This document shows, one piece after another, positions 1 through 12,105 of a stretch of DNA of 64,000 nucleotides. Under the pieces are notes generated by a model that was not told the origin of the DNA, did no database searches, and saw nothing but the letters and a program-made list of their open reading frames with translations. Source of the DNA: Cystobasidium ongulense (taxonomy: Eukaryota > Basidiomycota > Cystobasidiomycetes > Cystobasidiales > Cystobasidiaceae). The stretch spans positions 62,001 to 126,000 of the forward strand of contig BQUP01000006.1 of assembly GCA_022835595.1 (NCBI GenBank). The letters are read 5' to 3'. A program made the translations under genes and the position numbers. Every line of letters begins with the position of its first letter. Within the stretch, counting starts at the first letter, position 1.

Positions 1-81
1 TTTCTTGTTTGGATATCGTATTACAACAACATGGCACTGGTGGAGCTTCGACACTGCTTTCAGAGCACCGCTTGTGAGCAT

Positions 82-3000
82 TTAAACATCGGATGCCATT
101 TTGCGTAGTATCTCGTTCGTATCGCTGGCCAGCTTGTTGAACGTCTTGCTCTTCATAAAGACGCTGAGCACCTCTCGAAGGAGACTGTGCTTCGACACGC
201 CTAGAAGCGTAGATTGCCATGCATCCTCTCGTCCAGGTTTGCTGTGACAGAGAAGATGATTGGAAATGGATCAGTCCATTGTAGGTCTTAGGAGGTTCCG
301 GTCGAAATGACTCACTGATATACAGGACCTATCAACTCCTTGATCAATTCTTCGGCTTTCCCTCTGAAAGCCTCCTCCGCTAGGCGCTTAGCATATGTCG
401 TGAGGAACATTTTGTACTCTGGCAGGCTATCCAAAGCAATGGCAGCATTCATACGGCTTTCTAGATGTCCGAGCGTCAAAGCCATTTTCCAGTCATCGTC
501 ATTGCCGAGCTTCTTCTGTTCTTCGCCCTCTAAGCTTGGTCGAAGATGAGCTTCATCTCCCTCCATCGTGACCAGATCAGGTCGAGCAGCCAGGAAATCG
601 TTTGTCTCGCTTTCAATGATCTTGACAACGCCCCTGCCAGCAGAATTATTGGATCGAATACGACTTTCCCAATACTCTGACCCTTTACTCCACCAAGGAG
701 TGCTGATCTGCGTCCAGCTTTCGAGATTCTGATCATAGGTAACAATCAGACCGCTTGAGAGAGATAGTATAGGGCAGCCATTGGGCCGGACTTTGGCTGT
801 GTTGATGACGGGAGGATTCTGCATGTCATTTGGTGCGAGAGTAGTGACAGTATAGACGTTGGTTGGCCTGAAGACGGCTTTTCGCTTGCGTGTGTCCCTG
901 GGAACAGTCGACGCCATAAGTCCGTACTCCTCTCGTATCGAAGGATACCCAGTACTGGAATCGCGTTGCACTTACCAGACTGTAAGAGATCCTCTACTCG
1001 TCAGAGCAAGCAAATAATCACCCGCAGCATCTAGGAAGGAACACGGTCCATCAAGGATCATAGTTGGCATGATGCTGAGAATGACAAATACATGTCAGCA
1101 TCAAAAATTCGCTATACAAGGCACGGCTACTAACCGTCTGCCGCTGGGCGAATAGACATTTATGGTATTGTCTTCGCAGGAAATCGCAGCGAACGCCGGA
1201 GCGAAAGTTCCGTTCACTACAGCAGAAGGGCAATAGTCCAACCATTGTATCTTCCCTTTAGTGTTACTTTGAGATACTTCCGAGGGTCCTGAAAATGTTC
1301 TTCAAGTCAGCTGGTAGATTCCGGAAATCTGCAAAAGTTTTGCTCACTCGTACGATCTGCGAAATTTCTCCATTCCAACACCTCGGCCTCGTCTCCATCT
1401 TGATCCCACTTTAAAACTTGATGTGCTTTGATGGCCGGTACCGCCAATTGTACTTCTTCCGACGGTATTTGGGTGATTGTTTTCGGTGCGTACGCTGGTC
1501 GAAGCTCCACAGCATTGCCAGTGTAAGGTGGTGCTACGGGTCTGTCACCACCGAGTGTCCGACCAGAAGGCCTATACGGCGCCATGGATGACCTTGCAAA
1601 TTCTTCCTCGTCGTGAAAGTCCATTTCATTTGCTTTTCGTTTCCTCGCTGACTGTAATGCATGTTGAATTGGTTGATCTTGTGGAGCGCCCCAAGACGGC
1701 ATTCCAACATCCTGCAAAGGAGTCTATAAACAAGAGCGTGAGCAACTTCCCCAAAATCTTAGCATAGTCTGTAGAAGAGCTTACTCTTGTCGGTAAGCGT
1801 CCCCCTCCCGGAGTGCCCTGCATACGAGCTTCCATCATGTCCATCTCGGTTGCAGTGATACTCGATGGTCCAGGTTGAGCATAGCTTGTAGTAGGTTGAA
1901 AAGCGGATTGCAATGTATGCGCAGGCTGTTGAGGTGCCAAGGACGCACTCGACCCTTGTCGGGGCACGATGCCACCCAGTCCAAGGAAGGCAGGTTGTAT
2001 TCTTCTTTTACCAGCTTGATTAATCGTAATTCTCTGTGGAGCTCCCGGTGGTGGAATTGGCAGAAGCGGTGTCTGTGCTCTGGCTTGCTTTTTAGATCTA
2101 GGCATGAGAATGTTTGGCGCGTTTCCTGTTCCAATTCGACCCGGTTGAACGGTATGACCGTTGCTCGCGACCGGATGATGGGATGGGATGAAGCCCCACG
2201 TTGATAAGTACTGCTTCTGAGCCTCCGGCGGAGCAGGATGACCTAATTCTTCAAGGCCAAACTGCATGACTGCGATATGTCCTTCAGACGAGCAAGCGTA
2301 GAGCGTCGTTCCGTCGGAAGACCTGGGTGGAGGGCCGGTTAGCATCTAGCACACATTCCAGCAAGGTTGTTACCTGCTTACCAGGACAGGTCTAGCGTGT
2401 CTCGATCGACAATAGTGTCAAATACGACAATCGGTCTGACTTGTGAAGTGAGCCAGACTGATATACAGCTCCTCGCAGCTACTGCTAAGATCGAGCAGAG
2501 ATTTGAGGCTGAGACTGGTTTCTTCGGGTCCTTGAGGAAGGAAACTGGATTGAAAGCCTTGAAGATGAAAAGCGAGCGTCAGATATCTCCTCTGGAAAGA
2601 TCGTATCACTAATGAGAAAGTAGCTCACAGTCGCATCTATGACGTTGTCGTGTCCGACTAATGAAGTTGCAGCGTCCCACTGTCTACGTTTCAGAATTCC
2701 CGCTACGAAAACACCATTGTTGACGCTGTTCGGGACAGCGAGGAATGTACCTTCCGGAGACCAGCTAGGACACAGACGGTAATGAGCATCGACCTTTATC
2801 AGCTCCTTGATAGTATACCAACGCACCTAAGTCTGCGGAACCAGCTGGCGTTTGGGGAGTTTTTGAAAGGGTCTTCTATCCTCGCTATTAGAGACCAGTC
2901 TGTAGTCTTCCAGATACAGACTGATTGATCGTCGGACTGCATGAACGATATCATCAGTTTCGAATGACTTGATCACAAGCTACAACTGGTAGGCGTACCT

Positions 3001-3848
3001 GACTAGCCAAGAGTTCTCCTGCTGGATCAAAAGCAAGACCTTTCACGAAGCCCTGGTGAAATTTCAGTATCGTTTGACGTGCTGCAGAAGAAGCTACGTT
3101 AGGCTTTCATAGATACGAATTCGATGTTTTCCCAGAACATACTGAAGTTTTCCGTTTCCCAGATCATGATCTTCGTGTCTGATCCTCCTGTAGCGAGAAA
3201 ATAGCCATCCTTTGACCACGCGAGAGAGCTGACGTCTGTCGATAGTGCCATCTCAGATTTTTGTTTTAGGAGTAAAAGGACATTACTTTCTAAAATAGCT
3301 TAAAACGGCAAACGTACCACTCTCGTGCCCGACAAGTCGGCCCGCAGCTTTCCAAACTTCATGATTCTCTTCAACTTGTCCGAAGACTTTCCTTCCAAAT
3401 GAATTGCTAATTGAACCAACGACGTTCTTTAGTCAGGGCTGGCGCAAATGAAGATAGTTGAGGTTCAACTCACTCGTCCTTCTCCCAGACTATGACAATG
3501 TTATCGTCGCTTCCGCTGGCGAGATAGTGACCATCCGGTGACCATCTAACGCAAAGGACATTGCCTTTGTAACGCGATATATTTCGTTAACGCGTACATT
3601 CAAACCTTGCTAGTCAAATGATTCCCACCTGTATGAGCGCCTAGGGTACTCAGTAACTTCTTCGTTGTTCCATCTTTCTCCAGTTCTTCATGTAGTATAG
3701 GAGCAGTATTCCAAATCTTGATCTTCTGATCCAATCCACCAGTAGCTAGTCGACTACCATCAGGTGATACTTCTGCACTTAGGATTGATAAAGGGCGCGC
3801 CTTCTCATCCTCGTGCGATACGAAGCTCGGCTTGATCACGTTCACCAT
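82..3848 (-). CDS. HIR1: HIRA/Hir1 histone H3-H4 chaperone subunit, multi-exon
   Basis: HIRA-type chaperone for replication-independent nucleosome assembly, acting in the nucleus with the other HIR subunits. The start at 3848 gives [20 protein letters not shown], followed by WD40 blades such as [14 protein letters not shown] and, after an intron, [22 protein letters not shown]. Further WD40 blades cover about 2.3-3.6 kb. A HIRA B-domain-like stretch ([18 protein letters not shown]) lies near 1990-2040, and the C-terminal Hira domain lies at about 312-900. The last exon is reached by splicing at GTGAGT near 310; it reads [20 protein letters not shown] and ends at TAA 82-84, which is how HIRA proteins end. 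The apparent stop at 312 is therefore inside an intron. The gene has around ten short introns. It is divergent from KSH1 across a 410-bp gap. Family assignment is firm; some exon borders in the WD40 part were not individually resolved. Confidence 0.93.
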
Positions 3849-4258
3849 GGTGCATCAACGCTCCTCTTGATGCGATAGAGTGGTGTATACAGCCTTTGAT
3901 ATTCTACTCCTGATGGACCTCTTGCCTTCATAGGACACTGTTGGCTGCGTGCAGTGAATGTCTTACTTGCTGCCGCTCTCTCCGAGCTGTTCAGCTTCAC
4001 CGGCCTCACTTGCTGTTTCAGACGGTGCTAAAGGCCAGGTGCAGGTTACCTTGACACGACTGCTCTCCTTCGCCCTCCGACACCCAGGTTCGACTGACAC
4101 GGCACTCGGTAGCCTTCGAAGACGCGTCTGCTCCTCTGGCCGTTCACCTTACGCCAGCTTGCTTGTCGTCTGGAAGGGCGAGCGTCTGTACGCGGGATAT
4201 TCGATTGCTGTAAGAGCAAGCAGCGTCGAGCGGAGGCAGGGTCGAGTAATTCAGCGAG
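3849..4258. promoter_or_regulatory. Divergent intergenic region HIRA-KSH1
   Basis: This 410-bp stretch separates the start of HIRA (leftward) from the start of KSH1 (rightward), so it should hold both promoters. A 108-codon open frame (3958-4284) runs through it, but it overlaps the KSH1 start and resembles nothing I know. No clear TATA box or repeat was seen. Confidence 0.5.
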
Positions 4259-4709
4259 ATGGTGAGCTTGAGCTGAGTAAGTAGTGGTTATGAGGTGGCT
4301 AACTTGCTCTCTATGCGATCTAGTCCGCCCTCTTCAACTTTCAATCCCTCCTGCTATGCCTTCTCTTGCTGGTCTGCACATGCACTTATCTACGAGCGAC
4401 GGCTCCAGGTCTAGTTGACAGGAACAAGGATGGGTGAGGCTTGCTCTTGGACTCTACTTCGAGTTGGACAAGGCGTGTGTTAATACTGACGTCTATTACT
4501 TTGTGTTTCCTAGATTCCTCGGTCTCATCTGGAAAGCGTCACGTATAGGTGCGTGTTGATTCCTCCGCGTTTCTCGAAATGTCTGCATGAACCAGACCTG
4601 AGTTGTCAAAGCTGACGAGGACCCTCCTTATCTTCTTACAGGAGAGAGACTGTCCCCTTACGTAGCATTAGCATGCGTTATCATGGCTGGATCAATATTA
4701 ATGTCGTAA
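4259..4709 (+). CDS. KSH1: Kish/KSH1 (TMEM167) Golgi membrane protein, four exons
   Basis: Small two-span membrane protein of the early secretory pathway; the yeast homologue is Ksh1 and the human ones are TMEM167A/B. Joining 4259-4261, 4324-4433, 4515-4549 and 4642-4709 with GT-AG introns gives 71 residues, against 72-74 for the family. It begins [11 protein letters not shown] and continues with [20 protein letters not shown] and [18 protein letters not shown], which follow the Kish consensus closely. The first coding exon contributes only the ATG: GTGAGC follows it immediately. That makes the gene invisible to a simple open-frame search. The gene is divergent from HIRA and is followed in the same direction by the Derlin gene. 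The spliced product is unambiguous. Confidence 0.93.
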
Positions 4710-5183
4710 TCATGCGACGTGGAACAGTCTTTCTTTCGATATATTGCAATCACTACTACTTTTTGGGGAGTACGAAGCCAGTTACAGAATTGTTGTTGTT
4801 GTTGTCAAATTATAAAGACGTGCTCTGCAATTAAACCATGTAGAATGCCAATACAAGCTTGGACTTTCATACACCTCCACTGGCCATGCGTACCCACAAA
4901 GCTCGCTAAGAACTGACGGCAACCGCGAAAACAGAGACCGCTTGATGCCAGCCAGCTCGCTCGCTCCCTATCACACAAGTTATTGCATGGTACGGTCCTG
5001 TACAAGCGGAACAATGTAGCCTGCTTATGCTACCAGCTCGCCGCTATACAAAGGTGATCGGATCATCCAAAACCACCGTCCACAGCTTGCCAATCTTTGT
5101 TCACTTCCCAACTCACGCCGTCAAGTAGCATAAGAAGGTCATCGATCTGCTCAACCAAGAGATAGTGAAGAAAGAAAGCAAGC
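4710..5183. other. Intergenic region KSH1-Derlin, no gene seen
   Basis: About 470 bp between KSH1 and the Derlin start. It contains a short GTT-rich run near 4790-4805 and nothing that reads as a conserved protein or RNA. It presumably holds the KSH1 3' end and the Derlin promoter. Confidence 0.45.
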
Positions 5184-6286
5184 ATGGCCGAGCTACAGCG
5201 AGCGTTCTTCAGTCTGCCACCTATAACACGTACACTCCTAGCCCTCACTGGCGCAGTGACGCTACCTCCATTATTGGGTCTTTTCGCACCATACAACATA
5301 GTGTTCTATTGGCCTGCGATACGCAGCAAGTTTCAAATATGGCGACTTATTAGTCCTTTCTTTTATGCTGGTGAGTAGAGTTGAAGGATGTACGTGATCA
5401 AACAAGGTTGGCTGATGTCCCTATTCTATCGTTAAATTATAGGAAGCGGTATCAGTGCGCTCTTCAATGTCTTCTTCCTCTTCAGGACATCAAGAGATCT
5501 AGAAGAGGGTATGTTCCGGCAATATGCTGGAAAGCGCCTGATCTTTGACAGACTGCTGACGTGTTCGCTATTCGACGATGTTATAATTAGGAGTATACAG
5601 AGGTCGAACTGCAGATCTAGCATGGGCACTTACTGTAATGGGAGGGTCTATAATCGTACGCTTGCTCTCCCAATCTACAAGCAAGAAATGGCTGAATATG
5701 TTAAGCTTGGATTGCATAATGATAGGCCCTCAATTACCCCTTGAAGAGCATGATTTTCTTCCGCGCTGGACTGCTGGCGTTGACGCATCTGTGGGCTCAG
5801 TTCTCGCCTGAGCAGCCGTGAGTGCTTCTTTATTCTCTTGCTCGCCTGTTGGATGTGTGCTAATGCCTTCCTATCCCGCGACTCAGAATGAATCTATACG
5901 GTTTTGTCACCATACCTGCCAAATACCTCTCCTACGCTCTATTACTCTTGGATTTACTACAAGGAGGCGTACCAGTGGTAATGGAGGGCCTGACCGGTAT
6001 AATCTCGGCCCATGCATTCCATTACCTGACCGAAGTATACCCACTTGCGAATCCAGGTTCAAAGAGGATACTAGATACGCCAATCTGGTTTAGAAGATTG
6101 TTAGGTGAGAATGTACCTCCTTCTGGAGGAGCGGGAGGAGGAGCAGCACCAAGGAGAGAGAGAACGAGTGGTGGAGTGACGAGGATTGAGCCTGTGAGAA
6201 GAGCACCACCGCCCACTGCTGGGTCAGCTAGTGCCACTGCTCCATCTGGGAGAAACTGGGGAAGCGGCAGAAGGTTGGGAGATTAG
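5184..6286 (+). CDS. Derlin/Der1-like ERAD rhomboid pseudoprotease
   Basis: ER membrane protein of the Derlin family, which moves misfolded proteins out of the ER for degradation. Exons 5184-5370, 5443-5508, 5591-5655, 5747-5817 and 5887-6286 join in frame to give 262 residues. The N-terminus has the Derlin pattern PPITRTLLALTGAVTLPPLL, followed by WRLISPFFYAG and SGISALFNVFFLFRTSRDLE, then YRGRTADLAW and WAQFSPEQPMNLYGFVTIPA. There are four or more hydrophobic segments and no rhomboid Ser-His dyad, as expected for a pseudoprotease. The tail is Gly/Arg/Pro-rich and ends NWGSGRRLGD, which matches the SHP box by which Derlins bind Cdc48/p97 (human Derlin-1 ends almost the same way). DER1 and DFM1 type cannot be fully separated, but the SHP box fits Dfm1/Derlin-1. 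Confidence 0.92.
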
Positions 6287-7137
6287 CGGGAGTGATTCGA
6301 AGGCGTGAGAATGAGTGTATCTAGTACAAATTAGTATTATTGCTTGAGAGTCTACCGATGATCGGTCTTTTCGGCGTGCCACTTCAGCGAGCGGGCGAGC
6401 TTGTTCCTCTTCTGCACTACGTACGATTGATGCCTGGACACCGAGACTAGACAAAGAAGATATCATTCTGACACACTGGAGATACTGCTTTTACTTCAGA
6501 CTGAAAATGAGAAGGGAAAACTGAAAAAAACTGAACGAAAGCACTGTCCTGTCGAACACGGAGGTCGCTTTGGACGAGGACAAAGACACACGATACAAAC
6601 ACACCATCATGAACGGACGCGTAGAGTAGGGACGGACGGACGGACGCGACAAAGAGGTGCAATGGGAAGAGTGACTCGCCCTCCGAACGGTCCTGGGGCA
6701 CTCTTCGCCGGCTGGAGTGCAGTGGGCCGCGAGCAGAGCACTGATTGGCGAACGGCGAGGTGAGGTGAGGAAAGAGCAACGACAAGAGGTGGGGAGCATG
6801 GCGGTGTCTACTCTCACTCCCTCTGCATGCCTCTTCCCTCTCTCATGATTGAGCTTTCCCTGCTTCCGCCTTTGTCAAGAACGGCGAAAGAGGCAGATGG
6901 AAGAGCTCCGAAGCAGCGAGCAAGCAAGCAAGCGAGCACTTGACACGCACTTAGCTTTCATCTCTTTCCACTCACTCTCTCGACTGTCGTGCATTCCCTG
7001 CGCTGCTCACTCGGACCTGTCAGTCAATCTGTGTCTGTCTGTCTGTCAAGGCAGTCTATTCCTCCATCGCACTCGTGCGACTGGTCTGGATACATCGACA
7101 GCTTTCTTCCCTCTCATCGAACGGGCAGACCGCAATC
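6287..7137. other. Intergenic region with simple repeats
   Basis: About 850 bp between the Derlin gene and the zinc-finger gene. It holds short simple-sequence tracts: GGAC repeats near 6633-6650, GAGGT repeats near 6757-6770, CAAG repeats near 6920-6932 and GTCT repeats near 7034-7049. The right half is CT-rich and probably serves as promoter and 5' leader of the downstream gene. No conserved coding signal was seen. Confidence 0.45.
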
Positions 7138-9332
7138 ATGGGCAAGACACCAACACCACTGTCAACAACAACCTCGTCACCCTCGTCACCCTCGACCACC
7201 ACCACCAGCTCGCCAACCCTCGTCAACTTTCCATCTCTAGGCGACGCTTTCCCATCCAGAGAACTGCTCTCGTCCATCATTAAAGGAAATGGAAAGGCAT
7301 TGGGCTACATCTTCAAGTGTTCAGTCACTTCAGAGCATAGAGTCACCTACTACTGCTCGAACAAGTATCATGCTCCGAGATGCATGGCTGGTGAGTCTCC
7401 CTCTCTCTTTCTTTCGTCTCACTCTGTCCTGTTGGAAGCCACACCTTTCCTCGAATCAAGCGCTGACAACAACTTTCAATTTCTATATACTTCAGGCTTC
7501 AAAGCTGCGTATACCGTAAGGGACAAGGAATGGTGAGCTACATCCCTTTTCACTCTTCCTCTCTTTCTCTCTCTTCCATCCATCTCTCTCCGCCAATGGC
7601 TGCCTTCCCCATCTTGCCGCCGCCCTTCCCGCAACGGTACGCTAGACGTCGCGCTCAAGTCCTCTCTGTCGAGTCCGAATTCGACTTTCCTCCCGATTCG
7701 CAGCGCGGGTGGATGTTGATAAGCTCGCACAATGCAACTGTTCTACATCGTTGTGTTGTGCCTGTCTAGACACAGAAAACACTTCCGCAGCGAGACTACG
7801 CCGAGTCTAGACCACCCTTTTACTCGTTAAGCAGGCCAAGACACTCTCATCGAGCAATTCCTGCACAGAAGGGACCGCTCCTCCAGTACGCTATGCACCT
7901 CGACGCACTGCACATTACTGCGACCTAGATGCACGCAAACCAATGGAACGATGCGGTGTCTGGACCGTCTATCCTCCACGTCCCAGCCGTCCAGTCTTTC
8001 CGACTCGATCCAACCCAATCTCCTTGCCAACCTTACCTCTCTTGTCCCGCTTGACTTCCGAAAGATACTTACACCCGACTTTGACTAGTGTTACTGAGCC
8101 GTTGTGTTTTTGCTTCACCTTATTCCACTATTTCGAACGATGAATGTTACAGGGTCGTCACTGAAGCTACAGAACACAACGAAGGATGCACGAAATTAAG
8201 ACAGAGAGTGAATGGCTCAAATGGTATAAAAGTCAGTCTGCTTTCATCCCTTCACTGCCCTCCACAAGCTCGCTGGGAAGCGCGTGTGTCACTCTGCCGC
8301 TTCGCCGCCTCGACCTGTTGAGGGAAGTTCGGCGGATCGAGATGCCGAGAAACATGCTCCCAGGGACCGTCAGACAGATGGCCAGAATGCAGTGGAGGCC
8401 TAGTCTTGCGAGACATAGATACGAGGGGCAAAGCATTTACTGACTGCTTTGCTTTTGTTGTTTCTCCTCTCAACGCACGTGACTCTTCTTACAAATGCAC
8501 ACTTCAGACCGAAGGAAAATCTACAATTCCATTACCATTCAAACCAGCTTCTGCAGTCGTATCTAAAGATCATCATAAAGGCAATTCGGCTCCTGCAGTC
8601 AACTCATCTTCTAATCATAAAACGCGAAATAGTTTTTCAAGTTTTCGAAATCCTATCTCTTCTTCGAATGAAGCTACTTCCTCTTTTAATCACGACAACG
8701 CAAGCGGAGATAGACAGGTTGCAAATAATCGGAAGAATAGAGCCTATTCTACTAGTACTACTGGTACATCTGCACCTTCTACTTCTCCTCCTTCGTCCAT
8801 CATTAACGCGAGAAGAAGTAGCCTGAATTATGGTAACAGGCGCGCCCTGAGAGAAGTAGACGAGAACGAAGCACTACAGAAAAGCGACGAGGGAGACTCA
8901 CTTCCATTCAATTCCTGTGGAGATGCTAAATCAACAAACTCAAAGAAAACATCTCATAATGTCAGGCAAGAAAGGAGAGGAAATGAAGGAAAGAGTCGAG
9001 ATCGTTCTTCATCTTCAAGTTCCACACAATCATCAGAACGTTTTCACGTAACTACAATATTGGATCCGGAATTTCATTTCCCTACTGCTGCTTTAGAAGC
9101 TTCTATCAAATTACAGAAAACTTTACCTTGTAGAAGGAAAAGAAGTTCTTCGTATGTTAGAAATTCTGCTGTTTTATTAGGGAGATATTTAGAGAGTCAG
9201 AATGGGCCGAAGAGTACTGCTACTGATGCTGCTACTATTGCTGGTGGTGGTGGTGATAAGATGCCTGAACATAAAGATAGTAAGGCAGTCAACTTGCAAG
9301 ACGAAACGATGTCTCCTGGATCATCGGATTAA
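7138..9332 (+). CDS. Putative WRKY-GCM1 clan (FAR1/FLYWCH-like) zinc-finger protein
   Basis: Probable DNA-binding nuclear protein; target unknown. The first ATG (7138) opens a Thr/Ser/Pro-rich leader, then a region with YYCSNKYHAPRCMAGFKAAY and, after splicing 7390/7496 and 7533/8153, VRDKEWVVVTEATEHNEGC. The Cys-x8-Cys, Trp-Val-Val and EHN-x2-Cys arrangement resembles the zinc finger of FAR1, FLYWCH, GCM1 and WRKY proteins. The intron 7534-8152 is about 620 nt, very long for this window. The last exon (from about 8508) is Ser/Asn-rich and low in complexity, with a more conserved-looking patch (DPEFHFPTAALEASIKLQKT and a following LPCRRKR) before the stop at 9332. The exon 3 donor near 8235 is uncertain: the phase-correct site is GTCAGT. 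The family call is an inference from spacing; the gene itself is well supported by splice phase. Confidence 0.6.
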
Positions 9333-10279
9333 ACAACCAGTCGAGCCGTCCCTCTTCATCATCTTGGAAAAGAGCATCAGAACAAGAGATACACTCGCTC
9401 CAAGCGAATATACACTGCACTATCTCCTATCTCCTAGGCCTCAACAGCTCTGTCATTCATGTACGATACGGACAAACAGCCGATAGACCCTTTGGTTGTT
9501 TGGCATAGCTGGTCGAATTTGAGCTATCGATAGGGAAGTGAAGTTCATCAAAAGTGTTGCTATGACTGTATTTACCATATATGTACGATTTACCTCTGGG
9601 CTTAACGCTAGATTTATATGCTCCTTAAAGTGTTTCCTTATGAAGATATCGTGACTCGGCAGACTTTGGGAAATATGTTTTAGGTGTTCTTTCATTACAC
9701 TATCAGAAGACATTGGAAAACAATCAAACGGTAGGCTTCGTTTTCGGTACTATGCTACGTTTTTTAGTTATATTAGCGGTGTTATCGCTTATTGGACGGA
9801 AAAAAAAAGGTTGTTTTATCAGATTGTAACATTCCTAGAAATGGCTATGTTCGTAAAGTAATCTATGGATATGTCAATGTAAAGAAACATTGTCTCTAGA
9901 GTAGAGGCACTGTACTTCAATTATTCTTTGACAACTTGCCTTCTCGTTCCACCATGGGATGGTTCATCCAGCGTGAGAATTGAGAATGAATCGGCGGGCT
10001 TGTCAATACGACTGCAAGACGCGACACACTCGGTAAGGTCAAGCTGATCTAATCTGCACCGGTCATATCGGGTTCAGGTCGATCCGGTCCTCAATTTACA
10101 AGATATGTAAGAAGCTTTCCCTTAGGTCGCTCGCGCGAACGTATTAGCAGAAACGTTAGAATGGTTTAGGATGGTCTGAAGATTTACCTAATTTCAAAGA
10201 GACATCGTATAAATTGCAGAGTAAAGGAGCACGTAAAGGCGAAAATTTCTATTGCACTTCGTATTACCATGTGCGTAGA
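9333..10279. other. Intergenic region between convergent genes
   Basis: About 950 bp between the zinc-finger gene end and the aldehyde dehydrogenase end. It is AT-richer than its neighbours and holds no open frame that looks conserved. It is likely 3' UTRs plus spacer. Confidence 0.4.
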
Positions 10280-12105
10280 TTAGGCAACGATTTTCGTATG
10301 TACACTCTTGGCTCTTGTGATCTGATCGTATCCAATAGCGCTGAGTGATACCCCTCTTCCTGATTCTTTGACTCCTGTCCACGCTAAAGCGGGATCTAGA
10401 TAATCGCAACGATTCATGAATACTGTACCAGCTTCGATATCTGGTAGGAGTTTGTCGAAAGCCGCTTGATCGTTCGTCCACACAGATGCTGTTAGACCAT
10501 ATGGTGAGTCATTCATGAGTTTCAGAGCTTCTTCGTCATTCTTGACCTTCATAACACTGACGACAGGACCACTAGGAAAACAAAGATGTGAGCTCAAGCA
10601 TAATAAGTGACATTGTAAGACAAGATCGGGGAGACTTACAAAGTTTCATCCTTCATTACTCGCATAGTATGATTGACGTTTACCAATACTTGAGGCGCGA
10701 CATATGTTGATCCTGCTTTTGCAATAGAAGCGTACTTGTCCTCTTGAATGAGCGCTTTTGCCCCTTGAGAGACGGCTTCTGAGATTTGAGAGCGGATGGC
10801 ATCGGCGCTTGCTGTTGAAACGACTGGACCTAGAGTTGATTCTTGTGTTCTTGGGTCGGCGAGATTTAGAGACTACAAAGAGGAACAATTGCGTTAAATA
10901 GCTGAAAGGTGGGTGTAGCGCACTGCACAGTTGAAAAACTCACAGATACAGCTTTGACTAGGTTTTCCACAAAAGCATCATACACCTTTTCATGTACGTA
11001 TACTCTTTCAACGGCACAGCAACTTTGACCAGAATTGAAGAAACCTCCATCTGCGATTTCTTCGGCAGCGAATTTAGGATCACAATCTTGTCTAATATAA
11101 GCAGGATCTTTTCCACCTAACTCCAAGTTTACCACTTTAAACATTCCAGTTTTACTTCCTCTTGCGTTTTCTTCTACTCTATATCCATTCTTGACACTTC
11201 CTGTAAATGAAACGAAATTGACTTTGGGATGTGCTACCAGGAGATCCATTTGTTCGAGTGACAGATGAAGTGTTTGGCACACGCCCTCTGGAAGACCGGC
11301 TTCGAGAAGTAGGGCAGTCATATTGTCCGCTGGTGAGGGCGTCTGTGGCGAAGGCTTGAGGATGACTGAATTGCCAGCTAGGAGAGCTGGGATCAAAGCG
11401 TTGACCTGAATCATGTATGGGAACTGCAAAATAAAACAAAGAGTCAGCAACTAGTCCCCCCCGTGCTCTACACGCCACGAAGCCAGCATTGTGGGAAGCA
11501 AGTAAACTTACGTTCCAAGCGGAAATCAAAGCACAAACACCAAGGGGTTCTTTTCTAATCCATCTCTTGAATCCCTCTTTATCACTTTCCACCAAAGAAA
11601 CATCATTCAAGCGATCTTTAGCAATAGAAACCATGAATCTAGCTCTTTCTAAGAAACCTCCCATTTCACCAGCTGAATATCTAATTGGTCTACCCATTTC
11701 CTCTGTTAATTGTCTACCATATTCTTCTTTATGTTGTTCGAATGAGCTTATGAACTTGTTGATTATGGATATACGCTCGTCTAGTGAGACTTTGGCCTGT
11801 TTAGAGAAGCGAGAGGTTGTAGAGAGATGGATGTGGCGCGCGTCATGCATAGTCCAGGGAAGCGTGTCGAATCCAACAGTCAGAAGGTTGCTAGAGAGTG
11901 AATGGAGAGCAGTGAGCACGCACCCATGACTTTTGAGCCGTAGCTGCCTTCTCAATAGCTGCGTTGAGCTGCTCGTTGGTTGGCAGTTCTCTCGTAGCCA
12001 CCGCGGACCCATCAATGGGCGAAATCTAGCACAGGTCAAGCATCAGCGACGGGCACAGAGAGCCGTTGTTATCTGAGTGATGCTTACTGTTGTCTGTACT
12101 GCCAT
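10280..12105 (-). CDS. NAD(P)-dependent aldehyde dehydrogenase
   Basis: ALDH superfamily enzyme that oxidises an aldehyde to the acid; the substrate cannot be read from sequence. It starts at 12105 (MAVQTT, then an intron), continues ISPIDGSAVATRELPTNEQL, and has the family order: GVCALISAWN with FPYMIQVNALIPALLAGNSV (cofactor fold), VSFTGSV, the general-base motif NLELGGKDPAY, the catalytic-cysteine motif FFNSGQSCCAVERVYV, and the late motif ETFGPVVSV. It ends ARAKSV-type (KSVHTKIVA) at 10280. The catalytic Glu and Cys are both present. It has at least four introns and a length of about 480 residues, normal for the family. The double Cys and ERVYV resemble succinate-semialdehyde and related fungal ALDHs, but I would not go further. 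It is convergent with the zinc-finger gene. Confidence 0.92.

Noticed and set aside
3958-4284. 108-codon open frame on the + strand
   Set aside because: It overlaps the KSH1 start, has no known domain and no sensible splice partner; the spliced KSH1 protein explains the locus better.
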